Assembly: GCA_002794735.1 (NCBI GenBank)
Contig: NBAZ01000008.1
Coordinates: 124,001 to 188,000 of the forward strand
From: Pyrrhoderma lamaoense
Lineage: Eukaryota > Basidiomycota > Agaricomycetes > Hymenochaetales > Hymenochaetaceae
Direction of reading: 5' to 3'
Length of the DNA stretch: 64,000 nt
Shown piece by piece: positions 26,076-42,585 of the stretch (positions are counted from its first letter, which is position 1; every line of letters starts with the position of its first letter). A model generated the notes under the pieces. That model ran no database searches. It saw only the letters and a program-made list of their open reading frames with translations, and had not been told where the DNA came from. The position numbers were made by a program, and so were the translations under genes.

Positions 26076-26216
26076 TTAGTCGTTTAATTATGACATTGTG
26101 ATACTTTCACATGCGTTATTGTATTCTACAGCCCAGACCATACAAAGCCATTCTGAAGTTCAAAAGTACAGCTGAGGGGTAACTCCTCGCTGCTGCTCCC
26201 GACATGGACTCTGTAT

Positions 26217-29200
26217 CTACTCAAGACCATAAGTTCTCTTGTATAATAATCGGGACTTCACTACAAACCTCGAGTTGCCCAAGACACGCCAAGCTTTAAT
26301 AGGTGTATCCCAATAGGAGACAGCATATCTATCAATATACATAGTTACAACTTGACTATGGTTTGAGGTAGATCCTTTGCTTTTGCAAAAGCTCTCAATT
26401 GCAATCCAGGAGTTTTTGTTCCGTTGAATGGAAGCGAGACATATAGTTGAACGACTTCAGAACCTGCGTAATTGCCTGTGTTTGTGACCTTGACGGTGAA
26501 AGCTGCACTAAAGGAAGAAGGCTCTGAGATGATGGAAGCAATGCGTAGGTCTGAAAGCTCAAAAGTTGTGTATGATAGTCCATGCCTAGCGAGTAGCTAA
26601 GCATAACCCCTAGATAGAAAAGGCTCTGCTCACCCGAAAGGGAAGAGTGCTGCTATTTTTCTAGCTTGATAGTACTTATATCCAACGAAAAGGTCTTCTG
26701 CATACACAACTTGTCCGTTTTCACTACCTAAGAGTACGATAGCAGAATAGTTAGATATCGTATGTATGGTAAGTAAGCAAAATCGATCACCAAATGCCAG
26801 ATAGGATGGTGTATCCTCTAATCGGACGGGGAAAGTAAGTGGGAGTTTTCCAGAAGGGTTATTCTTTCCAAAGACTATAGAGAAAAACATTTCGTTGATT
26901 GGCTCCATAAGGATGACTAAAACTCTACTTTACCAATGTCTGCAATACTATTACCGGCTTCATTTCCAGAATACCATGCATAGAGCACAGCGCTAACATT
27001 TTCGATCCAGGGCATACTCACCGCCGAACCCTATTTAAATCCAAGCTTTGGTCTATTGTCTATGAGTTATACCATAGAAAGGTCTTACTGCCTGAATAAC
27101 TACCACAGTTCTTGGATTTGCTCTTCCAACCGCCTCTATAAGGTCATTTTGTCTTCTTGGAAGCTCGAGATCAGGTCGATCAAAGCCCTCGGCCTCCCAT
27201 TCAGGAGTCAGTCCCCCTACTACAATAGCAGCGTCACTCTCGGAAGCTAACTTTGCAGCATCTTGAATTTCTTTGTCTTCGTCAATCACCTCTGCGCCGC
27301 CCAAACGCTATCAACCTGTTAGTAGGTTCTTCTTGTTTATCATGTTATAAAAGGAAATATACAAGACCACGCATAAGTGCCGGCTGGGCAGGCTTGTTTC
27401 CTCGCCAGTCTCTCTGGGGGAGGAGTGCATAAATAGATGATATCAACATCTACACTCTTATGTGCGGCCAAAGTTATGGAGGCCTTTTTCTCCGTTGATC
27501 CTTGTCTTTTTGCAGATTGATTATAAAACATTGACACAGACCTTGTTCCATAGTACTTACCCATAAAAGAATTCACCCGGTTCCTGTATTGTCCAATTAT
27601 CAATCAATAATTCATTATTGATGAATAGTTTTCCGCGGCCTGAATGCTAGTGAATAGCTCATTCCTTAATCGCCATAATAGTCGAAGTGACACTACCAGC
27701 AACTGTGAGACCCAGCTCAAATAGCATGTCTTTCTCAACAGTAAGAATGCCGGAAAGCTTCAATCCCCACACTGGACCCAGTCCCTCTGGCAGGAAGTCA
27801 CTGATCTTGACTCTTGTATCCTTCAGGACGAAGTCCGAGACAGCGGTGGTGAGTTCTTCTCGTTCGTTAACTTCGTAGAATGTACAGAGCCATCCTGGAT
27901 TACCATCCCGCGTTTTAAGTAAAGATTCAATAGTCGGAAGGAACTTATGAGCTAATATATGTTTAGACAGGACTACGTGAAGAATAAACACAATGATGTT
28001 AAGCAGCAATAATGCGCACCATAACAACCCATATGATAAGTCAATGTTGCACCGACTCTGGCGTTTAGAAGTCCGTCCCAAGGAGTAATTGTATAGGTCG
28101 GTGTGAGTGCAGCTGAACCACCTCCGAGATGATAGATGACTTAGCATGAGGTCCTATTACCGCAATGGTTCGGGACTTCTTGGGATCCAATGGAAGGAGG
28201 GAGTCTTTGTTCTTAAGTAAAACCATTGTTTCCGCTGCCAGCTTCCTACAGAAATCTCGACATTCGGGAGAATCCCCACTTGACTCCTTTCCGTCTCCGT
28301 AGATAATATTCGGATTCTTTCTGGCGAGTTTCTGTACAAAAGATAAGACAGATTTCGCTCTGCTTTCAACATCTTTGACTGATATCTTCTGTGATCCAAG
28401 GCAAAGTTTGGTAAGAAGATTAGTTCTCCATCTAGGGGGACCAGGCATTTCTAGGTCGAGTCCGGCTTTTATGGCAGTATCAACGCTATAGGTCCCATAC
28501 CTGAATATATGTTACAATTGTGTGTTGAGCTCGCTAAGAGATGATACTAGTGAATACCACAGACCAGTCACTCATTATCATACCTCGAAATAGCCACTCA
28601 TTTCGAAGTATATGAGTCAGAAGCCTCGGATTCTCGGAGCAGTGAATGCCGTCAATCCGTCCATATCTATGATTGAGTGAGCAGCTCATAGTACATCGAT
28701 AAAACTTGTATTTCTCACGAAGTCATGAATACCCATGGCTTAGCAAGATTCTGAGCTAGCATGAACCTTTCATATACACGAAGCTCAGATTACGCTTGAA
28801 AGGAGTATTCTCGGACTCTTACGGATAAAGGTATATTTCCCTTAGTGCTCGTTCAGATACAACTGAGTTCACGGCTATTCTTTCGTGCTCCTGATCATTA
28901 GCTACAAAATGTTTGATACAGGCAGCAACACCCTGTGATTGAACTCCATTAACGTAAGCCGCAGCCATGAGACCTTTATAAAAGTAAGAATACACGAGGA
29001 CGACACGGGCTAGTGGCTCAATCATACCAGAGAGCGTTGGATCCTCGGAGAAACTTTCAAAAGACCTTCCCCAAGAGGTGAGCGTTGTATGTTACATGTT
29101 GGAGCAAGGAGTATGGTCGAAGACTTGAGCTTTGCTTCATTTGATAAGAATTCCCCAACCTTGTACACAAGGTCCGTATCAAATGTTGAAGCAAGTGCCG

Positions 29201-29537
29201 TTGCACACTGTAGAAAAGTTGAGTTTTGAAGTCACCCAGAAACAAGGTACTCCGAGAAAGCGAGCCTACCGGGAGACATTGTGCGGGTGTTGTCACAAAG
29301 GCTGAAGAGCCTCTAACTCCCTAGTTTGTGGTGTTAGTAGTCAATCGTAGATTTAATTGAGGTCTATACGTTTGGGCCATCGCTCATACGGACACTTGGA
29401 ATGCCTAGTCTCTTTATTGAATTAGTATTCCACCAGTCTGGGCTAGAGATAAGTGATATCTTCTCATCGAGAGTGAGCTCCTTAATGAGTAGATCAATAT
29501 CTGCTTCAAGAAACTGGTGTGAGGCTATCTGAGACAT
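26217..29537 (-). CDS. GH3 beta-glucosidase with PA14 insertion
   Basis: Hydrolyses beta-linked glucose from cello-oligosaccharides or glucosides. No signal peptide is visible, so it is probably intracellular. ATG 29537: [31 protein letters not shown], then [12 protein letters not shown] (about 28900). The catalytic nucleophile Asp is in MSDW (about 28575), split from the following [19 protein letters not shown] by an intron. Then [17 protein letters not shown] and IAVIGPHAK, a PA14 domain at about 27650-28000, the second GH3 domain with [15 protein letters not shown] (about 27190) and SGKLPLTFP, and a C-terminal fibronectin-III-like domain ([14 protein letters not shown]). One-base frame breaks occur at CC 28124-28125 and near 26348. 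The C-terminal end is uncertain by about 60 bases. Confidence 0.87.
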
Positions 29538-29843
29538 AGTAATCAGAATTTGAGGGGAATGTATAAATTCTGCTCCGCCTTATAGATGATAAGTAGCACG
29601 TCGGGCCGTTGCCTTAAGATTAAAATCTACAAGTAAAATTAAAGTTGATAACCCGAGGTACTAAGATAATTAATGTCAAATATAATGAGCTCTCCCATGA
29701 TCATTGAAGACTCGGAGAACTCACGGATCATGAACACACTAAACCTTGATATACTTTATTACTAATAATAATATAAGGGGCTATTACTATTTGTGGCAAT
29801 CCTCTACTAAAAATAACTCTTCTCCTCTTGATGAACTACGCAT
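29538..29843. other. Divergent intergenic region, GH3 / UPF0538
   Basis: 306 bp of AT-rich DNA between two opposing starts. It presumably carries both promoters. I see no ORF or repeat in it. Confidence 0.45.
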
Positions 29844-30622
29844 ATGGCTACCGATACGAATCAGAATTCTCCTCAAGGTACTCAAAGTACTCACGATGGA
29901 CCCTCAGACCTAGCACGGCCAAATACAGATGCTACAATAACCCTCCGAATAATCAAGTCTTTTGAGTTTCGAACAGAAAAGAATCTTGTTCTCCATCATA
30001 TTGATCTCGAATCTACTACAGTAGATGATCTAAAAAAGTTGGCTCTCGAAGGTCTGCTTTGCCATCCTCAGTGGCCAAAGTACCTCTCACTAGACACAGG
30101 ACGTATACTTGATTTTTAATTGATAGCTATCAAGACGCAGCCGGGTTGGAAAATATACCGGAGTCTAGCTGAACCGAAAGACGACGGATCTCCATTTTTA
30201 GGTACAATATTCTTGATTATCGATTACCTCGACAAATGCCAATAACATCACGTTAGATACCCTGAAACTGTACACAAAAGCTCATGGTACAAAAGTATGT
30301 AGTCTTCTTCAGTATATCCATCGTATTTACGTACCTAACGTTTATCCTCTAGACATCTAATCTTATCATCAACCTGGATCATGATGACTGGTTACTGGAG
30401 GATGGGACAAAAACTCTAGCAGAACTTGGGTTTGGTGGGTATCATCGTGATCGCTGAAATAGTTCAGTTACTCAAAAGCTTTAACTCAGAAAATGAGACA
30501 GAGATTAGTTTCTTCAACAGAAAATCGTATGAAGCCTTTAAATCGAATCCCGAAGTAAGATACAGTTGACTATACCCATTCTACGCGTATTAAGTTTGTA
30601 TTCTCAGATCCGTTGGGACTAG
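29844..30622 (+). CDS. UPF0538 family protein (C2orf76 homologue)
   Basis: Conserved eukaryotic protein of unknown function. ATG 29844 opens a low-complexity N-terminus, then TLRIIKSFEFRTEKNLVLHHIDLESTTVDDLKKLA-like sequence matching the family start (VRLIRSFEHRN-type). Later exons give DTLKLYTKAHGTKTSNLIINLDHDDWLL (about 30255-30395) and ENETEISFFNRKSYEAFKSNPE (about 30490-30555), and a final three-codon-scale exon IRWD with TAG 30620-30622. About five introns interrupt roughly 160 codons. The beta-grasp-like order suggests a ubiquitin-like fold, which is inference. Convergent with the DnaJ gene (196 bp). Confidence 0.8.
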
Positions 30623-30818
30623 TCGAATATATACTATTTCCACTGTACCATAGGCACCACACAGGACGAATGTGTTGGAGTAATGTAAGCTTATATAGAT
30701 AGTCCAGGAATTTTAAAAATATATGAATTGATACATGCTAAAATATATATCACAACACAATGCGAGATGAGAAAGTAAACATTAATGTATCAAATGCTGT
30801 ACAAATGGAAATCTAATA

Positions 30819-32311
30819 TTACTGTTGAGCACACTGTACTCGAGGTTCGGTATCATCCTCGTCCATAGCATCTGAGTCTGAACGAGATTGTTCCTGTTGT
30901 TGACGGGCGTCTAGGTCACTGAGCGTTGCTTCTTCTATGATAAGATTTTTGTCAAACTTCGGTAATGGTTTTCTAGGTGGCAAAGCACGCTCCAATAGTG
31001 GGAAGGCCTGGGGATCAAGGGTGTCGGGGAAGGCGACATGTAACTTGACGAAAAGATCGCCACATTCATGGTGTCTTTGTGAAGGCATTCCTTCCCCAGT
31101 GATGACTTTGAGCTCTCCTAAAAAGATAATAGTGAGTAATATATCTTGCACAAAAGGCGAAGGATCTAACCTTCTTTGATGATTTCTCCTGGTACGACTG
31201 TAACAACTAGTACGCGATCATCGAGATGCTTAATGGCAAACTGTCCACCAGCCAGAGCACTTAACAAATCAACTTCAACCTCCGTCCAAAGATTGTTATC
31301 TTGTCTCTTGAATCGCTCATGAGGTTTTTCTTCAATAACGATGATAACATCACCGGGAACGGTTCCAGGAGCTTGATCGCTTTCGCCCTTGAAAGTGATG
31401 TGTTGACCACCTTTCATTCCTTTATCAACGTGAACTTCAAGCATTTTCTTCTCTTGAACAGTCTTCTTTCCATTGCAAACTTTACATTTGTCCTTGTTGT
31501 TGATAATCTCGCCGGTTCCGCTACAATCGTTACAAGGTTGTTGAATTTGTTGAATCATCGGTCCCATCGACCGCACAATTGTTCGTGTGCCACGCCCGTT
31601 ACAAGTAGAACAAGTTCGAACGGCACCTTCTTTGCCACCCCGCCCTTCACATTTCGCACAGATAACATTTCTAGTAAGTGCTAATTTTGTTGTTTTCCCT
31701 TTATAGAGATCTTCGAGGGTAACATGTACTCTGTGGACGAGGTCCTTTCCCTTGCGAGGACCCGAGGGGCGAGATGATCCATTGAAGAATCCTCCCCCTC
31801 CACCAAATAGCTGACTAAACAGATCCTATATGCCCCGAAAGATTATGGATTATTCAGTTTATCACAGAGACAAGGGGGGAGGCTTACCTCAGGTGCCATT
31901 CCACCTAATCCACCTTGCTCATTCAACCCTGCTTCTCCCCGAGTATCATATATAGATCGTCTTTCAGGATCAGATAGTATCTCATAACTGATAGAAAAGG
32001 TAAAATAAGCAGATGATACTACATGTTGATATAAAAGTGCATACGCTCTCGTGATATCTTTGAATTGCTCGGGATCGCCACCTTTGTCTGGGTGATGCTT
32101 TAGGGCCCTATGATATAATTATTTAGATCTGAAAGGGGACTCTGCAGCAAAATTAAGCACATACTTTCGCTTGTAGGCCCTTCTGATGTCGTCTGAGGAT
32201 GCCGTTGGATCTACATCCAGAATTTCGTAAAATTTTCTAAAGTACAGAAAATGCAACTATTAGTTTATGAGTCTCTTGATAGCATATTTTGACGAACGTT
32301 TCCTTGACCAT
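30819..32311 (-). CDS. YDJ1: Type I DnaJ co-chaperone (Ydj1-like)
   Basis: Hsp40 partner of cytosolic Hsp70 for folding and import. ATG 32311 gives MVKET then FYEILDVDPTASSDDIRRAYKRK, the J-domain HPD motif in ALKHHPDKGGD (about 32090) and a G/F region (GGGGGFFNGSS, about 31790). Four CxxCxGxG-type zinc repeats follow (about 31480-31660; CAKCEGRGG, CSTCNGRG, CNDCSGTGE, CKVCNGKK), then two beta domains and the C-terminus. The last four residues CAQQ form a CaaX box, so farnesylation and ER or membrane tethering are expected as for yeast Ydj1. No frame break is needed. Introns are short. Confidence 0.93.
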
Positions 32312-32529
32312 GTCGGAAGGAATGCGATAGGTTAAGAAAAGAGAAAATTGGCAAGAATATCGGGGACAACTCGATGTAAGACGAAAGCAAGGTTTGAGGG
32401 GTTGCTGTGCTTACATATGCAAAAGTGGCAAAGCTTCTGGGGCATTCCAGAGAATTCCATTGCGGGATAATTTCACAAATATCTATTCTAAACTACGGAA
32501 ACAACACCTTCTCTTTCTGACACATTCGA

Positions 32530-34066
32530 TCATGAACTAGCACTAATATCAGGATAGACATCAAACCGACGCTGAGTAGTGACTGGAATACCCGATCGAG
32601 CTTCTCCTAGCTTTTCCGGGTCTGAAGAGTGCTTGAGTACCAATTTAGTACATAATGACAAATCATTTACCGATAAAAGCATGGACAATGTCTTCGTGTT
32701 CCTCAGTGCTAGCTATTACCTTCCCCCTGATTAATTACAAATTTTAGAAATATAAGCAACTATAAAATATGGAAAACTTGCATAGGATCCACAATCATGG
32801 AATGCCCCCACTAACGCGAATGAGCTTGTTTTTTTTTCCAATATTTATTCACTGCACCAAGACTTACTGCATGGTAACCAGCCGACATGTCCCGTGCTGG
32901 ACTACACATCGACACAAATATTTGATTGTCCACAGCCCTGTGTAAATCACGTTTGCATAAAGTCGATAATAATACGTTTGGAAAAAATAAGTAATACCTG
33001 GCTCTTTGGAGCAGCTCCCAGTGCATGGGTCCGGTTGTTAAATTAAATGCTCCCTATCATAATTTAGTTATAGTAACATGATGCGAAGCTAAAACTCTTA
33101 CAGGGTAAATCATTATGTGGGCACCTTGAAATGAAAAATCAAAACTTTCCGGGTATAGTAGAAAATGCATTATCACCTTTCCTAGCCGCAATCATAGCCA
33201 TCTCTGGAAAGCGTACGTCATAGCATATACCAAGTCCGATTCGAGCAAAATCGGTGTCAAAATGAGTCAAAGACGAGCCTCCGGTCAGAGTTCGACTTTC
33301 CTGATAGTATACCATATTAAGATTATCATTTCATCAAGTATCCAAGCCATAGCAGCTGACCATAAATGTGATCTTTCCTGGGATATTAATGTCAAAGAGA
33401 TGGACCTTTCGGTGAATAGCGATCAAGTCCCCTATTGCGATGTTATAGGCAAGCCAGTATTTGTTCAAGACCAGAAAAATAATCTACCTTGGGGTGAATA
33501 TACCGTCGTTGTATTATAGAAAACATCTTCATTGGTTGCATCTCGTTCAGGGATCGAACCTATAAGGATGTATCACTTCTTACTCTTAGACTTGGAATAG
33601 AAAGGAAATGTGTACCGCCAATAAGCCACGTCCCGCTATCCTTGGCGGCCTTAGAGAGCATCTGGACACTTTCACTCTTGCTGTGTGCTACATCATACGG
33701 CTTTCCCGGGGTGAAGGCAATTGTCTCAGCGTAATTCGGAAAATGAACATGCCCGTAAGGTGAATTAAAGCATTCCTATGTGATAATGTGCAATGTAAGC
33801 ATAAATGCCTAAGAGTCTTAAAGCAAGGAACTAACCGGTAAAACGATAAGATCTGGTTTTGGATGCTTATTATCTTCGCCACTGGCAGCTCTATGGATCA
33901 TAAGCCGGGCATGTTCCAGGTTTTTTGACTTATCGTGGCCAATGTTTCCTAGCTGGATGAGAGCGAGGTTAAACCCTAAGAAAGGTGGTGCGCTTGAGAC
34001 GGACATTCTACGATAATTCAGTGCTTTATTTGCTAACGATGTGAACAGTGGTCGCAACGATAGCAT
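32530..34066 (-). CDS. NIT2: Carbon-nitrogen hydrolase, Nit2-like omega-amidase
   Basis: Nitrilase superfamily; Nit2 hydrolyses alpha-ketoglutaramate and ketosuccinamate. The Glu-Lys-Cys triad is visible: ECFNSPYG after LIVLP (about 33770-33840), [15 protein letters not shown] (about 33390) and [10 protein letters not shown] (about 33220). Also [46 protein letters not shown] and a C-terminal [11 protein letters not shown] with TGA 32530-32532. ATG 34066 adds a basic, hydroxylated leader ([19 protein letters not shown]) that could target mitochondria; ATG 34006 (MSVSSAPP) would give the cytosolic form. Divergent from the lipid kinase gene. Confidence 0.86.
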
Positions 34067-34334
34067 CAAGGTCGGTCTGTAGTAATTTATATTTATACTA
34101 TCGGCGGACGGAAGTGAATTCCAGACCGTCACCCATCCGAGTCACAGACGCGGCCGCTAACGGCTGGATTACAACTCGACTTTTACAGATAATCTAATTC
34201 TATAAATGGTATCTTGATTACTACATGTAATGATGAACCTTATCATGTGTGTGAGTGATCCCATACTGAATTTAGATAATCATTATGCCATCAAGTACAA
34301 TCGATAAATTCCAAAGCATCCTCAGCTCTAAACT

Positions 34335-35629
34335 ATGTCGATATCAACACAAAATCCATTAGTAATACAAGTGATCAATCCAAAAAGTGGAGATGGTACT
34401 GGTCCTTCTTTCGTCTCGACTCATGTTAGCCCACTTCTCGTAGAGCATGGAATAAACATTGATGTATCAATCGTCTCTAAAGCCCCTGGTGATGCAGGAC
34501 TACTTGTTTCACAAATACTTACGGAACGAACAGAATTCAACTCAATCATTTTAATTGTCGCAGGAGGCGACGGAACTTTACATGAGATCGTTAACTCATT
34601 GATATCTAGCCATACAGAAGACACTCGATACGTCGAGGTCAACTTTGTAATCGTGCCTACTGGAACTGCTAATGCTCTGTACGCATCCCTTTGTACCTCA
34701 GATACTCAAGCTTACGACACCGTGGAAGGGAAACTACGCTCTCTAAGAGCTTTTGTAAGGACGCAGTCTGAAAGGTCCAGAGCCCGACTCACAATCGCTC
34801 AATCAAGCATCTTCCCTCCTTCCTTACCTCAGTCGGATGCTATCGCAGATCCTACGATAACCATATATTCTATTGTTGTGTCCTCTACTTGCCTCCATGC
34901 TTCAATATTACATGATTCTGAATCTTTGAGAGAGAAATATCCTGATATGCAACGCTTTAAGGTCGCAGCAGAGAAGAACATCACGCGATGGTACCCTGGA
35001 CAGGTTACCTTCCGAGCCCAACATGGAGAGCTCGTCTCGATATATGATCAGGAATCTAGACAATTCATTCCCTTCGTGGGCGATAATGATGGGTCCGATG
35101 TCGTATTATCTGGCCCGTTTGCATACTTCCTGGCAACTATCAATGTAGATCGTCTAGAGCCTCAATTTGTTATTAGCCCTTTGCAGAAGAGAATAAAGCC
35201 CATCAAAGATACTATGGATGTTATCGTCATCAGGCCAAGAAGAGATCCAACTATATCACAAAACTCCGACTCAAAAGAAGATAGAACACGATTTGCCGAG
35301 AAAACTATGCAAATACTCCATGCAGCCTACAAAAATGGTGCACACGTCGACTTAGGCTATGTAAAAGGAGGGGATCTTCATGACTGCAGTACCAATGATT
35401 ACGTCTGTAGTGTCGTAGAGTATGTGAGATGTGCCAGCTGGGAATGGGTTGTTGTATGTCAAAAAATACCATGGAGTGAAGAAGAAATACTGATGAGCCC
35501 ATTTTTTTACAGGAAAAGGAAACTGCTTTCTTTTGTGCCGATGGAACTATTCTTGAAGTCGAAGTCGGAGGTAAAATAATCTGTTCAACAGCCCAATTCA
35601 AAAACCTGCACTTTCAAGTGGTTGTCTAA
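34335..35629 (+). CDS. Diacylglycerol kinase catalytic-domain lipid kinase
   Basis: Phosphorylates a lipid hydroxyl (diacylglycerol or sphingoid base); the substrate cannot be told. One long exon from ATG 34335 carries INPKSGDGTGP (phosphate loop), VAGGDGTLHEIVNSL (about 34560, the GGDGT signature), VPTGTANALYASL (about 34650) and a beta-sandwich C-terminal half with VEYVRCASWEWVV. A single intron (35454-35512) joins to EKETAFFCADGTILEVEVGG and the stop TAA 35627-35629. The last exon supplies the conserved DG(E) strand of the family. About 412 residues, no membrane span. The stop lies 63 bp from the convergent UMP kinase stop. Confidence 0.85.
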
Positions 35630-35692
35630 CATTTGTTTTAATCCACGATCATAACATACATACACAATGGTAGCTCCTCATGCGCCGCTCCA

Positions 35693-36572
<880 letters not shown>

Positions 36573-36778
36573 AATTTGAAATCAATGACTTTGCGAAGAT
36601 TTTGGAGATGTGATGGAGATAATGAACAAGAATTACAAAAAATCTTCAAAATAGTAGGTTGCTGATGTGTACTATTGGATAAGAATTACATGTAATTCCA
36701 CGTGCAATCATGATTTCTTGATTTGTCGATTTCCAGTCTATGCTTGAGCGCACGTGGATAACTTTTAACTAACTAGAC

Positions 36779-39690
<2,912 letters not shown>

Positions 39691-39802
39691 GACTGTGGTG
39701 CCATCTTGTACTCCGTATCAATCTATAGTACTTTAGATTTATCGAATAGTTATCACTCAAGAATATACATATGAACTATGGTCTATGTTATTATTATAAC
39801 TA

Positions 39803-40258
39803 CAGTAGAAGACTCGAAATGCATAAATTGTCGCGAAAAATCGTATGCATTAAGACATTTTATGCAATATTATATGTAACATATAAGTGTGACACACGTG
39901 ACATGGCTACTTGTTTTAGTAATTGTTAGGGTTACTTTCGCTTTAGTGCATTTTTATTGAATATATTCTTTATCACAACTTGCGAAGCAATTATCAATTT
40001 TTGCTTGATAAAAGTTTAAAAAATGTTATGCTACTATGGCAAAGTTTTTATTACATAATTTTTTCAATATTTGTCATGAGAATTAACTTTTTGTCTATTT
40101 CACTTTAAAATACAATATGATAATGCATATCTATGGAAAAAATATGCATTATGAGATATCAAATTTGTGCATAATTTGGCTGGACATAGTCGTTCTAGAT
40201 ATTTTATGCATTAACGCATTTTATGTAAATCACGTTATGCATTTCGAGTCTTCTACTG
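39803..40258. mobile_element. Tc1/mariner-type MITE
   Basis: A 456-bp non-coding AT-rich element with perfect 24-bp terminal inverted repeats starting CAGTAGAAGACTCG, flanked on both sides by TA (39801-39802 and 40259-40260). The CAGT start and TA duplication are typical of Tc1/mariner. Just inside each end lies a similar 20-mer in direct orientation (ATGCATTAA..CATTTTATG, at about 39850 and 40207). There is no transposase ORF, so it would need an enzyme supplied in trans. It occupies the gap between the DHX35-like and Mic19 genes; the rest of that gap (39691-39802, 40261-40371) shows nothing else. Confidence 0.85.
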
Positions 40259-40371
40259 TATATCAAAAATGATAGAATAATAGGGATTTAAAGTTTGGAA
40301 CATATGCACGTGATTCATTAGGTCTTTCGACGCGAAAGTCGTTTGAAGTTTAATTTGTGTCATCTGCTAAA

Positions 40372-41127
40372 ATGGGCGCTGGACAATCCAAGCCAGATAC
40401 CAGTGAAGGCGTGGTGTTGGGTGAGACACCAATTCAGGTATGAATGGCTCTTTCATCAAAATAAACTAAGGCCTGACCTGAGGCTGATAACCTGGTGATT
40501 GTTTAGTTTTCACAAGATGTTGTGAATCATCTTGCAGATGCCAGTGCTGGACCCACGCCCACACCGGAACGTCAATCCTCAATAGATACACAAATCAGGA
40601 GTAGAATACAAGCAGAGATTCTGAGGTTGAAGCAAGAGGAAGAGGAAGTATTAAAGCAGATTGAGACGTCATTAGAAAAGGAGAACTTGGAGCATGAGAC
40701 GCATGGACATGTAGGAAAAGAGGGGGAGGGAGGAGAAAGTTTACCCTCGGATTCAACAGCGACGCTGAATAGCACGCTGCTACTAGGAGATGTGGAGGAG
40801 GTGCGTCAGAAAGCGGAGAAGTACCATCAGAAAAGAGAAGAGGAAGCACAGTCACCTGCTGCTGAAGCTGCTAGTGTCTTGTTATCTTGTTACAAGTGAG
40901 TTTCAGGGAATGATCTAATTTTACTTTCTGTAAAGCTGATATTAACCGATGATGCGTTTTAATAGGAACAATATCTCTACTCCCCTCGACTGTTGGAAGG
41001 AGGTCTCGACATTCCGGACGAGCGTAGCCAAAATGGAGAAAGTACGTTAACAGAAATGATACAATGAAACACGACAAATTGATAACATATATGCCCCCCC
41101 TAGGACTTTATCTCTTCGTTCCGATAA
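40372..41127 (+). CDS. MIC19: MICOS subunit Mic19 (CHCH domain)
   Basis: Mitochondrial inner-membrane contact-site subunit that links Mic60 and Mic10 modules. ATG 40372 gives MGAGQSKP, an N-myristoylation-type start as in metazoan CHCHD3. An intron follows ETPIQ. The main exon is a long charged helix (ILRLKQEEEEVLKQIE..) ending LLSCYK; after an intron NNISTPLDCWKEV completes a CX10C pair typical of fungal Mic19. Then KMEK and a final exon DFISSFR, TAA 41125-41127. About 175 residues. Convergent with the next gene (120 bp). Confidence 0.83.
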
Positions 41128-41247
41128 TGGTACATTGGCGCGCTACTACAGAATGTTCTTATCTTGATGAATTACAGGATATAATGATACAATTCTTATA
41201 GATTTCCTAGCTAATTATAACTAACTATATCACCGATTGCCTAGTGA

Positions 41248-42585
41248 TCAATGTCTGTCTGACGACTGTACGGATTGATATAAATGAACGTTCTTGTGAG
41301 ATGACCTTTGGATAGTGTGAGTAGTGACAGAGCTGGGGAGACTGTCAGGCCCTGTATAAGCATAACCTATAGGGAGAGAGGGGTCTTCTTCGGACCAATC
41401 GGTGTATAAAGAGGTGTCAGCAGAAAGCCTGTTTTTTCCCGTTCCGATCCCTATTTGGCCGAAAGAAAAGCCGGGACCACTTAAGAGTGACCACCAGCTC
41501 CATCGGCGGTTTGATGATCTGTCGGAAGTAGTGTTCTGGGAAGCTCTTGACTGACGATGTGCCTCTGCCGAGAGCGATGTCAGACTGCCCTTTAGATTTA
41601 GCCTGGGCAGACGTCTGATAATTGGAAGCCTTTGGTCAGCATCAGCTTCTTGTCCGCCTGTACCGGAAGAAGCATCCGAGCTGATAGGGTTCTGCATCGT
41701 CTGCTTTTGGGAAATCGCATGTCCGGCCGCTTTTAATGCTGTTGATGATGTGTGTTGTGTTGATGCTGATTGTGGTTGAGGAGCAGTGCTAGCTATCGTG
41801 GCCCGTTGAAAAGAAGGTGGTGCGGGCGGGCTGAGCCGCCTGGTTTTGGACAGCCGCCTGGCATTCTTTCCCGAAGAGGCAGCAAGGCCGGAAGTGTTCT
41901 GAATTGGCCTGAGAGGCATTGGTGCAGAAATGGAGGATGGCAGAGGAGGGACTGGCGGTACGGGCGGGAGTGATGGTGTCGGTGATTGTCCCGCCTGGTT
42001 TGGACTCGTAAACTTGACTCTTCTGTCGGAGGGAGTGTGTGGCCGGGATAAGGATGAAGACCGTGATCGCCGCGGATCGGAAGACACCGAATGGACAGTA
42101 TGAATACTGGCTGATCTAAGACTCGGAGAAGACCCGGAAGCAAAATTGAAGCTGTGGTTACTCAGATCCCCCTTGTTGTCGATAACCGCCTGCCTGTATG
42201 CAGCCGCCCGTCGTGCCCGCTGCAGTGATGACGACGCAAGATACGTCAATGCATTGGTGGTGTAAGCGTAACGAGTGACATAAGAGATTAGTCGTTGGTT
42301 GAGATTGAAATATTATATGATCGAATGATGCAGAAAAAGGAAAAGTATAATAAGAATGATTCTCAGAAAGTTGTGTGCAACACGAACCTGTATCTGGAGT
42401 TCCTTCCTGTGATGTTTTTGTATTTGCCGACCCCACCACTTCCAGCCCACGACGGCAAAAAGGGCAAGGACGATGCCTCCGACAGCACCGCCTGTGATGG
42501 CTGCAACAGGGACGTGGAGGTGCCCGGAGGTTTGGATGCCGGAAGAGGCAGTTGGGAGTGCAAATACAGTTGTTACAGAAGACAT
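41248..42585 (-). CDS. Single-pass membrane protein, Ser/Pro-rich (unknown)
   Basis: I do not recognise a named family. ATG 42585 (MSSVTTVFALPTASSG; ATG 42633 is an alternative) leads to a hydrophobic segment AITGGAVGGIVLALFAVVG, then basic WKWWGRQIQKHHRK, so a short outside part, one TM, and a long cytosolic tail. After an intron (about 42222-42386) the tail reads RARRAAAYRQAV and about 320 residues rich in Ser, Pro, Arg with PPVPPVPPLP (possible SH3/profilin ligand) and many SxxR/RSxS sites. The layout resembles fungal wall-stress sensors or other mid2-like proteins, but the outer part is very short. Base composition is GC-richer than its neighbours. Confidence 0.6.

Noticed and set aside
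33540..33560. tRNA-like T-loop (GGTTCGATCCC on the minus strand)
   Set aside because: It lies inside the Nit2 coding exon (GGSIPERDA) and no cloverleaf can be built around it.
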